In this document: positions 7,711-15,845 of the stretch, one piece after another
Layout of the letters: each line of letters starts with the position of its first letter
Numbering within the stretch: position 1 is the first letter of the stretch
Assembly: GCA_018335275.1 (NCBI GenBank)
Contig: JAGXKM010000009.1
Span: 1-45,560 of the forward strand
From: Anaerolineales bacterium
GTDB lineage: Bacteria; Chloroflexota; Anaerolineae; Anaerolineales; UBA11858
Direction: 5' to 3'
DNA: 45,560 nucleotides
Notes under the pieces: model-generated
Databases searched by the model: none
What the model was told of the DNA's origin: nothing
The model's input: only the letters and a program-made list of their open reading frames with translations
Position numbers and translations under genes: made by a program

Positions 7711-8634
7711 CTATTCCGCTGTGAAGTTAATGACCCTTTTAACGCACAACCCTGCCATTCCATCCTGGGAGCAGACGGTCACAGTGACTTCCACGTTAAA
7801 GTCCAAGGGATTTCGCAGTCTTCCACTGTGCCAATACGCTGTCTGACCCGTAGTTATTTTTGCTTTAGAAGGATTTAAGGGATCCAGGGGGTTTCCGCTG
7901 TTGAAAAATGCGTCAGCTGACTCGGTGACTTCTTGATCCTGGACCACATCACTCGCATCGCGGTACTTGGTTTTAACCGTAGTGGAAATAGATTCCAGGT
8001 TGATGCTGCCCGTGTTGATAATCTTAAACCACAGGTGGCAGTGACCCGCTCCACAGTCAGATCGTTGGAAGTCAAAGGAGTAACTTGGCTTCGGAGGAGG
8101 AGTGAATACCGGAAGATTCGATGTGGGGCCAACCGGTGTGGCGTATTTTCCTCCAATCCAGCAGTTGCCGGGGTAGTCCGGATTGACGATATACCAGAAC
8201 ATACCTGTGGGGTCTTTGGCGATAATTTCTGACTCTTGATCTGTATTCATAACCCCCACCTCCTGGTAGATCGTCCCCGGACCTTCGCGACAAAACGTGT
8301 TTCCACCCACATATACGACCACCTTTCCCATCGTGGGTGTCAAGGTAAGGGTCGGTTTTTTCGTAGGCGTTACTTCCGCTTCAGTTGGGGTTTGGCTGGG
8401 TGATGGAAGAGGCGTATTGGTATTTAACTCTTTCTCCTCGGCAGACTGGGCGGCAACGGTTTGGGCTACCTTTGTTTCCACAATCGATCCCTGGTCGACC
8501 TCTTCCGGAGTGGAAACTGGAATGTCGCAGGCAGACAGGAGAGCCAGGAGGGTTACCAGGAGTAAGCACAAGCCCCATTTCACCGCACTTCTCTTGTAAT
8601 TTTTATTTCTTTGATTGATTTCAACACTCAACAT
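7711..8634 (-). CDS. Lipoprotein with Thr/Pro linker and bacterial SH3-like domain
   Basis: 307 residues from the ATG at 8634, which has GAGGAGAGG just upstream; the ORF-track start at 8715 lacks this. After a rather long basic start comes a hydrophobic segment and the lipobox LLSAC, so the mature protein begins at C36. A low-complexity stretch rich in Thr, Pro and Ser (about residues 75-105) is followed by a probable SH3b domain (TFCREGPGTIYQEVG ... GNCWIGGKYATPVG), a fold often used for cell-wall or peptide binding. The C-terminal 120 residues are beta-rich, with a Cys pair in SDCGAGHCHLWFKI. It is probably surface-exposed. The same linker style recurs in other lipoproteins of the window. 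No precise function is known. Confidence 0.75.
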   Translation of the reverse strand: MLSVEINQRNKNYKRSAVKWGLCLLLVTLLALLSACDIPVSTPEEVDQGSIVETKVAQTVAAQSAEEKELNTNTPLPSPSQTPTEAEVTPTKKPTLTLTPTMGKVVVYVGGNTFCREGPGTIYQEVGVMNTDQESEIIAKDPTGMFWYIVNPDYPGNCWIGGKYATPVGPTSNLPVFTPPPKPSYSFDFQRSDCGAGHCHLWFKIINTGSINLESISTTVKTKYRDASDVVQDQEVTESADAFFNSGNPLDPLNPSKAKITTGQTAYWHSGRLRNPLDFNVEVTVTVCSQDGMAGLCVKRVINFTAE

Positions 8635-8792
8635 ATTCCTCTCCTCACTTAGACGAGATTGCTTCCAGAGTAGGCCATTGCCCTTCAGATAGGATGAGAC
8701 CTCAATCCACGGCAATGATCAGGGGCAGTCGCAATAATACTTGACATGGGCGACTTCATCCGGATCTCGTTTCCACTCTGATCTCTTTTGGG

Positions 8793-9995
8793 CTAGATGA
8801 GCCCAATCTGTTCTCCACCTTTTTTGAATGCCTGAATGGCTTCGTCCAGCTGTGCCTGTGTGTGTTCCGAACAAAGCTGCACCCTGATCCTTGCCATTCC
8901 CCGGGCGACCATGGGGTAAACGATAGGAAGCACATATAACCCTTCTTTCCAGACATAGTCTGCCAGCTTCTTTGCGGTTTTGCTCTCCCCGCACATGATG
9001 GGGACAATCGGGGTTTCGCTGTGTCCGGTATCAAACCCCAGGGATTTCATCTCCTGGAGGAAATACTCCCGGTTTTTCCAGACGCGCTCCACGCGTTCCG
9101 GCTCATTTTCCATGACCTCTATGGCAGCGATGGTAGCCGCGGCAACACTGGGCGGCAGGGCACCACTCAGCAGCCAAGTCCTGGCTTTGTTCATGGCAAA
9201 TTTGGTCAGTTCTTCACTCCCGCTCAGGTGTCCACCCACGATCCCAAAAGCCTTCGAAAAAGTCCCCATCTCCGCGTGAACCTGGTCCCGGGTCAAGTCA
9301 AAATGATTCACGATCCCCCTTCCTCCTTCACCAAGCACCCCTTCCCCGTGGGCATCATCCACGTAGACGCCCGCTCCATGCTCGGCGGCGATATCCGCAA
9401 TTTCGGGTAAAGGCGCTAAATCCCCATCCATACTGAAGACACCGTCTGTGACGATCCAGATATGCTGATAAGCGGGCTGGTGTGTTTCCGCCTCTTCCAT
9501 AAGGCGGGCAAGATCATCAACATCCTTATGCTTGTAGATAGCCTTGTCTGCTTTGGTCAACCGCATGCCATCGATAATCGAGCCATGATTCAACTCATCC
9601 GAAACATACAGGTCCCCTTCCCCCGCAAGTTGAGCGACCACCCCTTGATTGGTCATAAATCCCGTTTGAAAGGTAAGGGAAGAAGGGGCATCTTTAAATT
9701 CTGCTAATCTTCGATCCAGTTTTCGATGGAGGGATGTATCCCCGGCAATGGAACGGTCACTCCCCGCGCCCGCCCCGTACTTCTCGGTTGCCCTTACCAT
9801 AGCCTCCACGACATTGGGATGGGTGGACAAATTGAGGTAATTATTCGAACACAGGACAATGACCTCACGACCATCCACTTTGGAAACCGGTTTACTCGCA
9901 CCCTGAAGCTCTCTGGGCTCCCAGGTCAAACCTTCCTCAGCCAAACGCTGATACTCCTCCCCTAAATAGCGAATGGGGTCGCGTTTTGTATTCAT
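8793..9995 (-). CDS. kbl: Glycine C-acetyltransferase (2-amino-3-ketobutyrate CoA ligase)
   Basis: 400 residues, the normal length for the alpha-oxoamine synthase family. These PLP enzymes condense an amino acid with an acyl-CoA; Kbl works in the cleavage direction, turning 2-amino-3-oxobutyrate plus CoA into glycine and acetyl-CoA in threonine breakdown. Visible are the glycine-rich GAGAGSDRSIAGDTSLHRKLD segment, DELNHGSIIDG, the aspartate motif YVDDAHGEGVLG and the PLP lysine K248 in MGTFSKAFG. AAGGAGGA precedes the ATG. BioF (8-amino-7-oxononanoate synthase) is the main alternative, but there are no biotin genes here, and the fusion gene downstream on the same strand uses glycine. No threonine dehydrogenase gene is adjacent. 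Confidence 0.85.
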   Translation of the reverse strand: MNTKRDPIRYLGEEYQRLAEEGLTWEPRELQGASKPVSKVDGREVIVLCSNNYLNLSTHPNVVEAMVRATEKYGAGAGSDRSIAGDTSLHRKLDRRLAEFKDAPSSLTFQTGFMTNQGVVAQLAGEGDLYVSDELNHGSIIDGMRLTKADKAIYKHKDVDDLARLMEEAETHQPAYQHIWIVTDGVFSMDGDLAPLPEIADIAAEHGAGVYVDDAHGEGVLGEGGRGIVNHFDLTRDQVHAEMGTFSKAFGIVGGHLSGSEELTKFAMNKARTWLLSGALPPSVAAATIAAIEVMENEPERVERVWKNREYFLQEMKSLGFDTGHSETPIVPIMCGESKTAKKLADYVWKEGLYVLPIVYPMVARGMARIRVQLCSEHTQAQLDEAIQAFKKGGEQIGLI

Positions 9996-10055
9996 CAGTC
10001 CATCCTCCTTGAATCAGATCCTACCTTGAGTTTATTTTTTTTGTAAATCAGACCT

Positions 10056-10089
10056 AGAAAATCCTCCATAATACAACGATGGATTTTCT
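10056..10089. repeat. 9-bp inverted repeat between kbl and the GIY-YIG gene
   Basis: AGAAAATCC / GGATTTTCT arms with a 16-base loop. Neither strand has a following T-tract. It may be a weak terminator or an operator in the kbl upstream region, since the loop contains a TATTAT that could be a kbl -10 element. Confidence 0.35.
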
Positions 10090-10124
10090 ATTTCAGGTCA
10101 CTGCCTTTTTCCAAGCGGTGAAGA

Positions 10125-10427
10125 TCACCCCTCACATGGAATTTCATCACTTTCCATCTCGATTTCACACTTTTGGGACAGTGTTTTCTTTTGCTCATGG
10201 GAAAGCTGTTTAATTTCATACTCCCTGCTCATGGCTGCAGACCGGTCGGGATGCTCTTCGACATAGATTAATTCCACGGGCCTTCGCCACTTCGTATAAA
10301 AAGCCCCTCTCCCTGCGTTATGCTCCCCCACCCTGCGTTGGACGTCCGTCGTCCACCCTGTATAAAATGTCTCGTCCGCGCATTTCACAATATAACAATA
10401 ACAGCGAGCGTTGTTTTCTTCACTCAC
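10125..10427 (-). CDS. GIY-YIG nuclease-fold protein (YhbQ/UPF0213 type)
   Basis: 100 residues. The single-domain GIY-YIG fold is seen in CYIVKCADETFYTGWTTD, where YIV and YTG stand for the two signature triplets, followed by RRVGEHN and GRGAFYTKWRRPVELIY, then the AMSREYEIKQL helix with the conserved Glu. Stand-alone members such as E. coli YhbQ are proposed to act on damaged or branched DNA, but evidence is thin. The start is a GTG at 10427 with GGGAG upstream. It is the last gene after the HD and M50 genes on the same strand, about 100 bases downstream of the former. Confidence 0.85.
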   Translation of the reverse strand: MSEENNARCYCYIVKCADETFYTGWTTDVQRRVGEHNAGRGAFYTKWRRPVELIYVEEHPDRSAAMSREYEIKQLSHEQKKTLSQKCEIEMESDEIPCEG

Positions 10428-10525
10428 AGCTCATCTCCCGAGAGATAATCCAGGCAGCAGGTCCCTGAAAACAGCTCCTTTCCCTTACCTGCCTCGATTG
10501 GTCAGTTCAGGCCTGAAATAATTAA

Positions 10526-11056
10526 TCAGCACATATCATCGGCTTTTATCAAAGCCTTTAACATCCGCAGGCGAGAAGTGTCCTCGATCCCTTCAAAATC
10601 CTGCCTTTCATGGTTTCGGATCAGCCATGCAGTGGTGGAGGATGCTCCCCGCTGCAGGGCCATCTCCGCTCCCCACGCAGGATGGTGCTTTGCGACACTC
10701 ATTGGATGTCTGTCTTCTCCCATGACAGGAGAAGTGTCCGGCTTTGTATCTTGGTGAAAAATTGAGGACGCAATCACGATCCACGCCCGTCCCCAAACCG
10801 TCAATGGGGAGCGGTTTTTGCCCACATCATGAAGTAAGGCAGCAGCAAGCAAGTCCGGATCCTGATACCCCTTAGCTTTCAACCTGCGGTAGACTCGAAA
10901 GCCGTGTGTTTGCTCGGGATCAGACATCTCCGTAAATAATGTTAACGGGTCCGGAGCCAGGGCTGAACGCACCTCTTCCCAATGCCGGCGGGAAAGCTTG
11001 CCGGTAAGCGTGTGCCAGAATTGGCGGGCCCGGTAAAAAATTCTTTCCACACTCAT
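10526..11056 (-). CDS. HD-domain phosphohydrolase
   Basis: 176 residues. The HD motif is clear: HGFRVYRRL with the first His, then AAALLHDVGKNRSP with the His-Asp pair and Lys. Such metal-dependent phosphohydrolases act on nucleotides or signalling nucleotides; the substrate cannot be read from the sequence. The start at 11056 is set by its ATGA overlap with the stop codon of the upstream peptidase gene, which implies translational coupling. The ORF-track start at 11104 would add 16 residues lying inside that gene. Residues 10-50 are basic and aromatic and may be an extra helix. Confidence 0.8.
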   Translation of the reverse strand: MSVERIFYRARQFWHTLTGKLSRRHWEEVRSALAPDPLTLFTEMSDPEQTHGFRVYRRLKAKGYQDPDLLAAALLHDVGKNRSPLTVWGRAWIVIASSIFHQDTKPDTSPVMGEDRHPMSVAKHHPAWGAEMALQRGASSTTAWLIRNHERQDFEGIEDTSRLRMLKALIKADDMC

Positions 11057-11712
11057 CCAATCAACAACCTCACCAAAAAGCGCAGCGGCGGCCCCAGGAT
11101 CCATCCCAGGATATCCAAACCAAGATAAGGACCAATGATGAAAAGGGCCAGCAAGATCATAGGCCCGTAAGGTCGAATTTCTTCAAGGGTTTGTTTCCAA
11201 GAAGGAGGGACGAAATACATAGCCACCTTTTCTCCATCCAAAGGCGCTAAGGGAATCAAGTTGAAGAGCATCAAGACTAAATTAATGGAAATGAACTCCC
11301 ACAAAAAACCGGGCAGGGTGGGAAAAATTCGCGATCCATTATAGGAAGCTGAAATCGCCGCATTCAGGGAAACCAATCCTACGCGGAAAGGCACAGCTGC
11401 CAGAACCGCCATCAGGAAATTCGATAGAGGGCCCGCCAAGGAAACCCACATCGGTCCTGCAGGGGAGCTTCGCTTTAACGCGTAAGGGTTGACTGGGACA
11501 GGTTTCGCCCAGCCAAATCCAGCCACGATCAACATTAATGAACCCATAGGGTCCAGATGAGCGGCGGGATTTAATGTCAGCCTGCCGTTCATTCGCGGCG
11601 TTTGGTCCCCGAACTGATCAGCAGTCCAGGCATGGGCAAACTCATGCACTGAAAAAGCTGTAATCAAGATGATGATTCGCGAGATTAACGTTGCTGGATC
11701 AAGATTTAACAT
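11053..11712 (-). CDS. M50-family site-2-protease-like membrane metallopeptidase
   Basis: 219 residues, about five membrane segments. The zinc motif HEFAHAWTADQFGD (HExxH) lies in the first helix at about residues 24-28, and the second ligand region is NPAAHLDPMGSLMLIVAGFGWAKPVPVNP, typical of the compact Rv-type M50 peptidases that lack a PDZ domain. These cleave substrates within the membrane; the target is unknown. The ATG at 11712 follows AGGAGAAA. The gene is coupled to the HD gene by a 4-base overlap. Upstream it diverges from the DUF951-rsmI unit, so the two promoters share about 110 bases. Confidence 0.88.
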   Translation of the reverse strand: MLNLDPATLISRIIILITAFSVHEFAHAWTADQFGDQTPRMNGRLTLNPAAHLDPMGSLMLIVAGFGWAKPVPVNPYALKRSSPAGPMWVSLAGPLSNFLMAVLAAVPFRVGLVSLNAAISASYNGSRIFPTLPGFLWEFISINLVLMLFNLIPLAPLDGEKVAMYFVPPSWKQTLEEIRPYGPMILLALFIIGPYLGLDILGWILGPPLRFLVRLLIG

Positions 11713-11809
11713 ACCATTTCTCCTGTTGGAGCATTATACCACCCGCCTTCCGGGCTGATGGATGCGGGATCCGCCGGTCTCAAAGGTGGAAAAAGGTGCC
11801 GGAAAGGAA

Positions 11810-11818
11810 TGTTATAAT
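11810..11818 (+). promoter_or_regulatory. Extended -10 promoter that makes the DUF951 mRNA leaderless
   Basis: TGTTATAAT: a perfect TATAAT hexamer at 11813-11818 with the TGn extension. Seven bases downstream of the hexamer is position 11825, which is the A of the DUF951 start codon. No convincing -35 element is present. No ribosome binding site lies between. Confidence 0.6.
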
Positions 11819-11824
11819 GCCAGC

Positions 11825-12016
11825 ATGTTACCCAATCTTGAACTGAATGACATCCTCAAACTCCGAAAACCTCATGCCTGCGGCGAAAATAAATGGAAAG
11901 TGGTTCGCCTGGGAGGGGATATTAAGATTGAATGCCTGGGCTGCGGGCGGCGCGTGATGCTCCCACGCCGTAAATTAGCCCGCAGCATAAAAGAAATCCT
12001 GTCTGAAGAAAATTAA
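11825..12016 (+). CDS. DUF951 family protein
   Basis: 63 residues from the ATG at 11825. The sequence opens LNDILKLRKPHACGENKWKVV and continues KIECLGCGRRVMLPRRKL, the standard DUF951 pattern with Cys and CxxC residues that probably bind zinc. The family occurs widely in Gram-positive bacteria and Chloroflexota, and its role is not established. The ORF-track start at 11762 is rejected: it adds 21 unrelated residues and lies upstream of the promoter. The mRNA appears leaderless. rsmI begins one base after the stop codon, so the two are co-transcribed and possibly coupled. Confidence 0.88.
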   Translation: MLPNLELNDILKLRKPHACGENKWKVVRLGGDIKIECLGCGRRVMLPRRKLARSIKEILSEEN

Positions 12017-12017
12017 A

Positions 12018-12842
12018 ATGGGCACATTATTTATCGTAGCTACCCCCATCGGAAATTTGGAAGATATCACGTATCGAGCTGTGCGCATCTTAGACGAAGT
12101 TTCTCTGATCGCAGCTGAAGATACCCGGACCACAGGCAAATTGCTCGATCATTACCAAATTTCCACCCGCCTCACCAGCTATCACGAGCATAACAAAGAA
12201 GAAAAAATTGCAGCCCTGATCGAACATTTACGAGAGGGAAACCTTGCCCTGGTTTCCGATGCCGGCACACCAGGGATCAATGACCCAGGTTATAACCTAA
12301 TCCGGGCCGCCCTAGAAGTGGATCATGCTGTTGTACCCATTCCCGGGCCCAGTTCTTTGATCGCTGCACTCTCCGCCTCCGGTCTGCCGACCGACTCCTT
12401 CCACTTCCTGGGTTACATCCCCCGCAAATCAAGCCACCGGAAAAAAGTCTTCCAGAAGGTAAAAGATGAGCCTTATACACTCATCTTTCTGGAATCGCCG
12501 CACCGTATCCTGGATTCCCTCCCGGAGATGGAAGTAGTTTTTGGAGATAGGGACATCGCCGTGGCCAGGGAACTCACTAAGCTTCATGAAGAAATCTTCA
12601 GAGGCAGGTTAACGGAAGCAGTGGAACATTTTCGGGAACAGGAACCCCGGGGAGAATTCACATTAGTCGTCAAGGGAGCATCTCCATTAGACCAGAAGTG
12701 GTCCAGGGAAAAGCTGCTTGATGAATTACAAAAACTGCACAGGGAGGACAGACTGCCCCCCTCCAAAATAGCCAAAGACGTAGCGGAACGGTCAAAATGG
12801 GCCAGAAGAAAGGTATACAAACTGCTGCAGGACCTTGCCTAG
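12018..12842 (+). CDS. rsmI: 16S rRNA (cytidine1402-2'-O)-methyltransferase
   Basis: 274 residues. A tetrapyrrole-methylase fold: LFIVATPIGNLEDITYRA at the start, AAEDTRTTGKLL, ALVSDAGTPGINDPGY and PIPGPSSLIAALSASGLPTDSFHFLGY follow the RsmI order. The C-terminal 45 residues form the RsmI helix-turn-helix module (PPSKIAKDVAERSKWARRKVY). It methylates the 2'-OH of C1402 in the decoding centre of 16S rRNA using S-adenosylmethionine. It sits one base after the DUF951 stop, with only a weak GAAG upstream, consistent with translation coupled to DUF951. The isomerase gene follows 11 bases later. Confidence 0.95.
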   Translation: MGTLFIVATPIGNLEDITYRAVRILDEVSLIAAEDTRTTGKLLDHYQISTRLTSYHEHNKEEKIAALIEHLREGNLALVSDAGTPGINDPGYNLIRAALEVDHAVVPIPGPSSLIAALSASGLPTDSFHFLGYIPRKSSHRKKVFQKVKDEPYTLIFLESPHRILDSLPEMEVVFGDRDIAVARELTKLHEEIFRGRLTEAVEHFREQEPRGEFTLVVKGASPLDQKWSREKLLDELQKLHREDRLPPSKIAKDVAERSKWARRKVYKLLQDLA

Positions 12843-12853
12843 AGGAGAAAAAA

Positions 12854-13924
12854 ATGCACCTTAATGATCACGAAGCGTTTCAATCCCTGGACACCCAAAA
12901 TATGCTCGCCGAGATCAATGGACTCCCTGAACAAGTGGCAGAAGCCTGGGAGATCGGGCTGGATTTCCCGCTCCCGGAATGGACAGGCATCACCCGGGTG
13001 GTGGTCGCCGGTATGGGTGGATCCGCCATCGGGGGCTCATTGATCAAAGCCTACGCCGCTCCCGTGGGTGAAGCACCGATATATGTTCACCGGAATTATG
13101 ATCTCCCAGCCTGGGTGAGGGGGAAGGAAACGCTTTTGATCGCTTCCTCCCATTCCGGAAATACAGAGGAAACCCTTTCCGCGTTCGAAACAGCTGTAGA
13201 ACGAGGCTGCCGGGTCATAGGCATCACGACCGGCGGTAGGTTGGCTCACAGGGTGAAGGAAGAAAACTCAATCCTGTGGCAGTTTTCACACCAGGGGCAG
13301 CCCCGGGCTGCAGTAGGATACTCCTTCACTCTGCTCTTAGCTGCTCTTTTCAGGTCAGGAATCATCCCCGATCCGACCCCTGAGGTGGAGGAGGCAGTAT
13401 CCGTCCTCAGGAAGCAGCAGAAGCAATTATTCTCAGATCAGCCCATCCCCAAAAACCCGGCCAAACGGCTTGCCGGTCAGCTTATCGAACGTTGGGTTTG
13501 CATCATAGGCGCGGAACACCTCGCCCCTGTGGCACGGCGCTGGAAAACGCAGGTGAACGAACTCTCCAAAGCCTGGGGACAATGGGAAGCCCTTCCAGAA
13601 GCGGATCACAACACCCTGGCGGGTATCCTGAACCCCGAAGAAGCGCTTTTCAAAACCATGGCGCTCTTTCTGCGCGCTGATGCCGCTCATACCCGCAACC
13701 AGGCTCGCGTGAACCTGACAAAAAAACAATTTATGTTGGAAGGTCTTAACACAGATTTCATAGATGCCAGAGGGAAATCCCGTTTGGCCCAGCAGTGGTC
13801 CACGCTTCACCTGGGAGATTATGTCGCATATTATCTGGCCATGTTGTACGATGTCGATCCCACGCCTGTGGCGGCGATTGAGAACTTAAAAAAAGAACTC
13901 AAAAGCGAGGGGTCGGTCAGGTAA
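12854..13924 (+). CDS. Bifunctional phosphoglucose/phosphomannose isomerase (SIS domain)
   Basis: 356 residues from the ATG at 12854, which has GAGGAG upstream; the longer ORF-track start at 12797 would lie inside rsmI. Two SIS-type sugar-phosphate domains are visible. The first holds VVVAGMGGSAIGGSLIKAY and IASSHSGNTEETLSAFE, the second CIIGAEHLAPVARRWKTQVNELSKAWGQWEALPEADHNTLAG, with the conserved Glu and His of the Pgi/Pmi family. It converts fructose 6-phosphate to glucose 6-phosphate and mannose 6-phosphate, feeding glycolysis and sugar-nucleotide synthesis. It is probably the last gene of the DUF951-rsmI operon; I see no strong terminator after it. Confidence 0.88.
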   Translation: MHLNDHEAFQSLDTQNMLAEINGLPEQVAEAWEIGLDFPLPEWTGITRVVVAGMGGSAIGGSLIKAYAAPVGEAPIYVHRNYDLPAWVRGKETLLIASSHSGNTEETLSAFETAVERGCRVIGITTGGRLAHRVKEENSILWQFSHQGQPRAAVGYSFTLLLAALFRSGIIPDPTPEVEEAVSVLRKQQKQLFSDQPIPKNPAKRLAGQLIERWVCIIGAEHLAPVARRWKTQVNELSKAWGQWEALPEADHNTLAGILNPEEALFKTMALFLRADAAHTRNQARVNLTKKQFMLEGLNTDFIDARGKSRLAQQWSTLHLGDYVAYYLAMLYDVDPTPVAAIENLKKELKSEGSVR

Positions 13925-14089
13925 CTCCACACGCTGTCCTTTCCACCTTGGAAAGAACGGTATCTGGTCCCAGAATAGAAACCCATAAGACATCGTGGTG
14001 ATTCGGGATGCGAACAGGCATCCACAAACCCCCCGTTATGAGAGTCGCTATTTCGACACTAAGGCTGTACAAGGACAAAAATAAAACGT

Positions 14090-15814
14090 ATGGACAACGT
14101 GCAGATCGCAGAGAAACTCGATTTGATCGCTGACCTTTTAGAGATCCGCGGAGATGTGATCTACAAGATTCTTGCCTATCGTAAAGCCGCTGAGAGCTTG
14201 CGTGAATTAGGACGAGATGTCTCTCAAATTCACGAAAGCAGTGCCCTCCAGGAGATCCCAGGCGTGGGGAAAGCGATCAGCGAGAAGATTCAAGAATTCT
14301 TAGAAACCGGTTCACTTAGCTTTCTTGAAGAGCTTAAAACGGAAGTGCCGCCGTCGCTTGTCAAATGGCTAGATGTCCCGGGGTTGGGGCCCAAACGGGT
14401 AGGCCAGATCTGGCAGGCGTTGGAGATCACCACCCTGGATGAGCTGCAGGCAGCTGCAGAAGACCAGAAGTTAAGGGCATTAGACGGCCTGGGACCAAAA
14501 ACCGAAGAAAACATCATCTCGGGGGTGGAATCCCTGAAAAAACGCTCTGGTCGAACACGGCTGGGCGATGCTTTACCTTTTGCAGAAGAAATACTCCAAG
14601 CATTGCGGGAGTTACCCCAGGTAACCCAGGCACAGGCAGGAGGAAGTTTACGCCGTAGGCAGGAGACAGTGGGAGATTTGGACCTCTTAGCAGCATCCAG
14701 GGACCCCAAAACGGTCATGGAAACCTTTTTGAATCATCCACGGGTAGCAGAGATCGTCAGTTCTGGAGATGTTAAATCCAGCGTGAGCTTCAAAGGGGGC
14801 ATGCGAGCTCAATTGTGGGTTCATCCCCCAGAAAGATTCGGGACCGCCCTGCAATTTGCAACCGGGGCAAAAGATCACAATCTGCGTTTGCGCGAACTCG
14901 CGTTAGATCAGGGGTATTCCCTTTCAGAACGCGCATTGCTCCAGATCGAGGATGAAAACGAACTGCTTTTTGAGGATGAAAGGGACCTTTACAAAATCCT
15001 GGGATTGGCCTGGATCCCTCCCGAACTTCGCGAAGATCGGGGTGAAATACAAGCGGCCAAAGAAGGCACACTGCCGGCGCTGATTGAACGAGGAGATGTC
15101 ATCTCTGAACTTCACAGCCATTCCAAGTGGAGCGATGGGAAGTACTCTATAATGGAAATGGCACTGGGAGCCATCCAGAGGGGATATGAAATACTGGCGG
15201 TCACAGACCACTCCCAAAGCCTGGGCATCGCAGGGGGATTAACAGAAGATGACTTAAAAGCCCAGAAAGAAGAATTCCAGCGAGTGCAGGAAGAGTTAGG
15301 CGATCAGATCACCTTACTCCAGGGAGTTGAAATGGAAATCTTGGCTGATGGAAAGTTGGATTTTCCCGATCGGCTCCTCGCTGAGTTAGATATCGTCATC
15401 GCTTCCCTCCATACCAGCATGCGTCAGTCCCGGGAGAAAGCTACAGCCCGGATTTTGCGCGCCATTCAGAACCCATATGTAGATATCATTGGGCATCCCA
15501 CCAACAGGTTAATTGGTAAACGAGAACCCGCTGACCTGGATATGGACAGCATCTTTGAAGCGGCTGCAGAGCAGGGAACGGCATTAGAGGTCAACGCCAA
15601 CCCCATGCGCCTTGACCTTTCGGACATATACATCCGCCGGGCGGTTCAAGATGGGATCCCTATCAGCATTAACACAGATGCGCACGCGCCCGATGAGTTT
15701 GATTACCTCCCATATGGCCTGGCCACAGCACGTCGGGGTTGGGCGAGCGCGGAAAATGTGATTAACACCTGGTCGAAAAAAAGACTCTTAGATTGGTTGA
15801 GCAGAAACCAGTAA
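14090..15814 (+). CDS. polX: DNA polymerase/3'-5' exonuclease of the PolX family
   Basis: 574 residues, the full bacterial PolX length. Residues 1-85 form the 8-kDa helix-hairpin-helix domain (IPGVGKAISEKIQEF), followed by a second HhH (VPGLGPKRVGQIW). The Pol-beta-like palm has GGSLRRR at 184-190 and the first two catalytic aspartates in GDLDLL (D196, D198). The third, normally an Asp in 'ADLxVxPPExFG', reads AQLWVHPPERFG here, with Q241 in its place. The C-terminal PHP domain is intact: HSHSKWSDG, TDHS, GVEMEI, HTSMR, GHPTN and NTDAH. PolX acts in base-excision and gap repair. The exonuclease/phosphatase side should work while polymerisation may be impaired. There is no strong ribosome binding site; AAGGA lies 14 bases upstream. 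Confidence 0.92.
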   Translation: MDNVQIAEKLDLIADLLEIRGDVIYKILAYRKAAESLRELGRDVSQIHESSALQEIPGVGKAISEKIQEFLETGSLSFLEELKTEVPPSLVKWLDVPGLGPKRVGQIWQALEITTLDELQAAAEDQKLRALDGLGPKTEENIISGVESLKKRSGRTRLGDALPFAEEILQALRELPQVTQAQAGGSLRRRQETVGDLDLLAASRDPKTVMETFLNHPRVAEIVSSGDVKSSVSFKGGMRAQLWVHPPERFGTALQFATGAKDHNLRLRELALDQGYSLSERALLQIEDENELLFEDERDLYKILGLAWIPPELREDRGEIQAAKEGTLPALIERGDVISELHSHSKWSDGKYSIMEMALGAIQRGYEILAVTDHSQSLGIAGGLTEDDLKAQKEEFQRVQEELGDQITLLQGVEMEILADGKLDFPDRLLAELDIVIASLHTSMRQSREKATARILRAIQNPYVDIIGHPTNRLIGKREPADLDMDSIFEAAAEQGTALEVNANPMRLDLSDIYIRRAVQDGIPISINTDAHAPDEFDYLPYGLATARRGWASAENVINTWSKKRLLDWLSRNQ

Positions 15815-15845
15815 AAAATCCGCAATGAGTGGGGCTCGAGTTCAT

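Noticed and set aside
7451-7846. 131-codon plus-strand ORF
   Set aside because: Antisense to the lipoprotein 3' end and the small Cys ORF; no ribosome binding site and no recognisable domain.
13925-14089. Terminator between the isomerase and polX
   Set aside because: Two short hairpins (CTTTCCA/TGGAAAG and GGATGC/GCATCC) are present, but neither has a T-tract and both stems are short.
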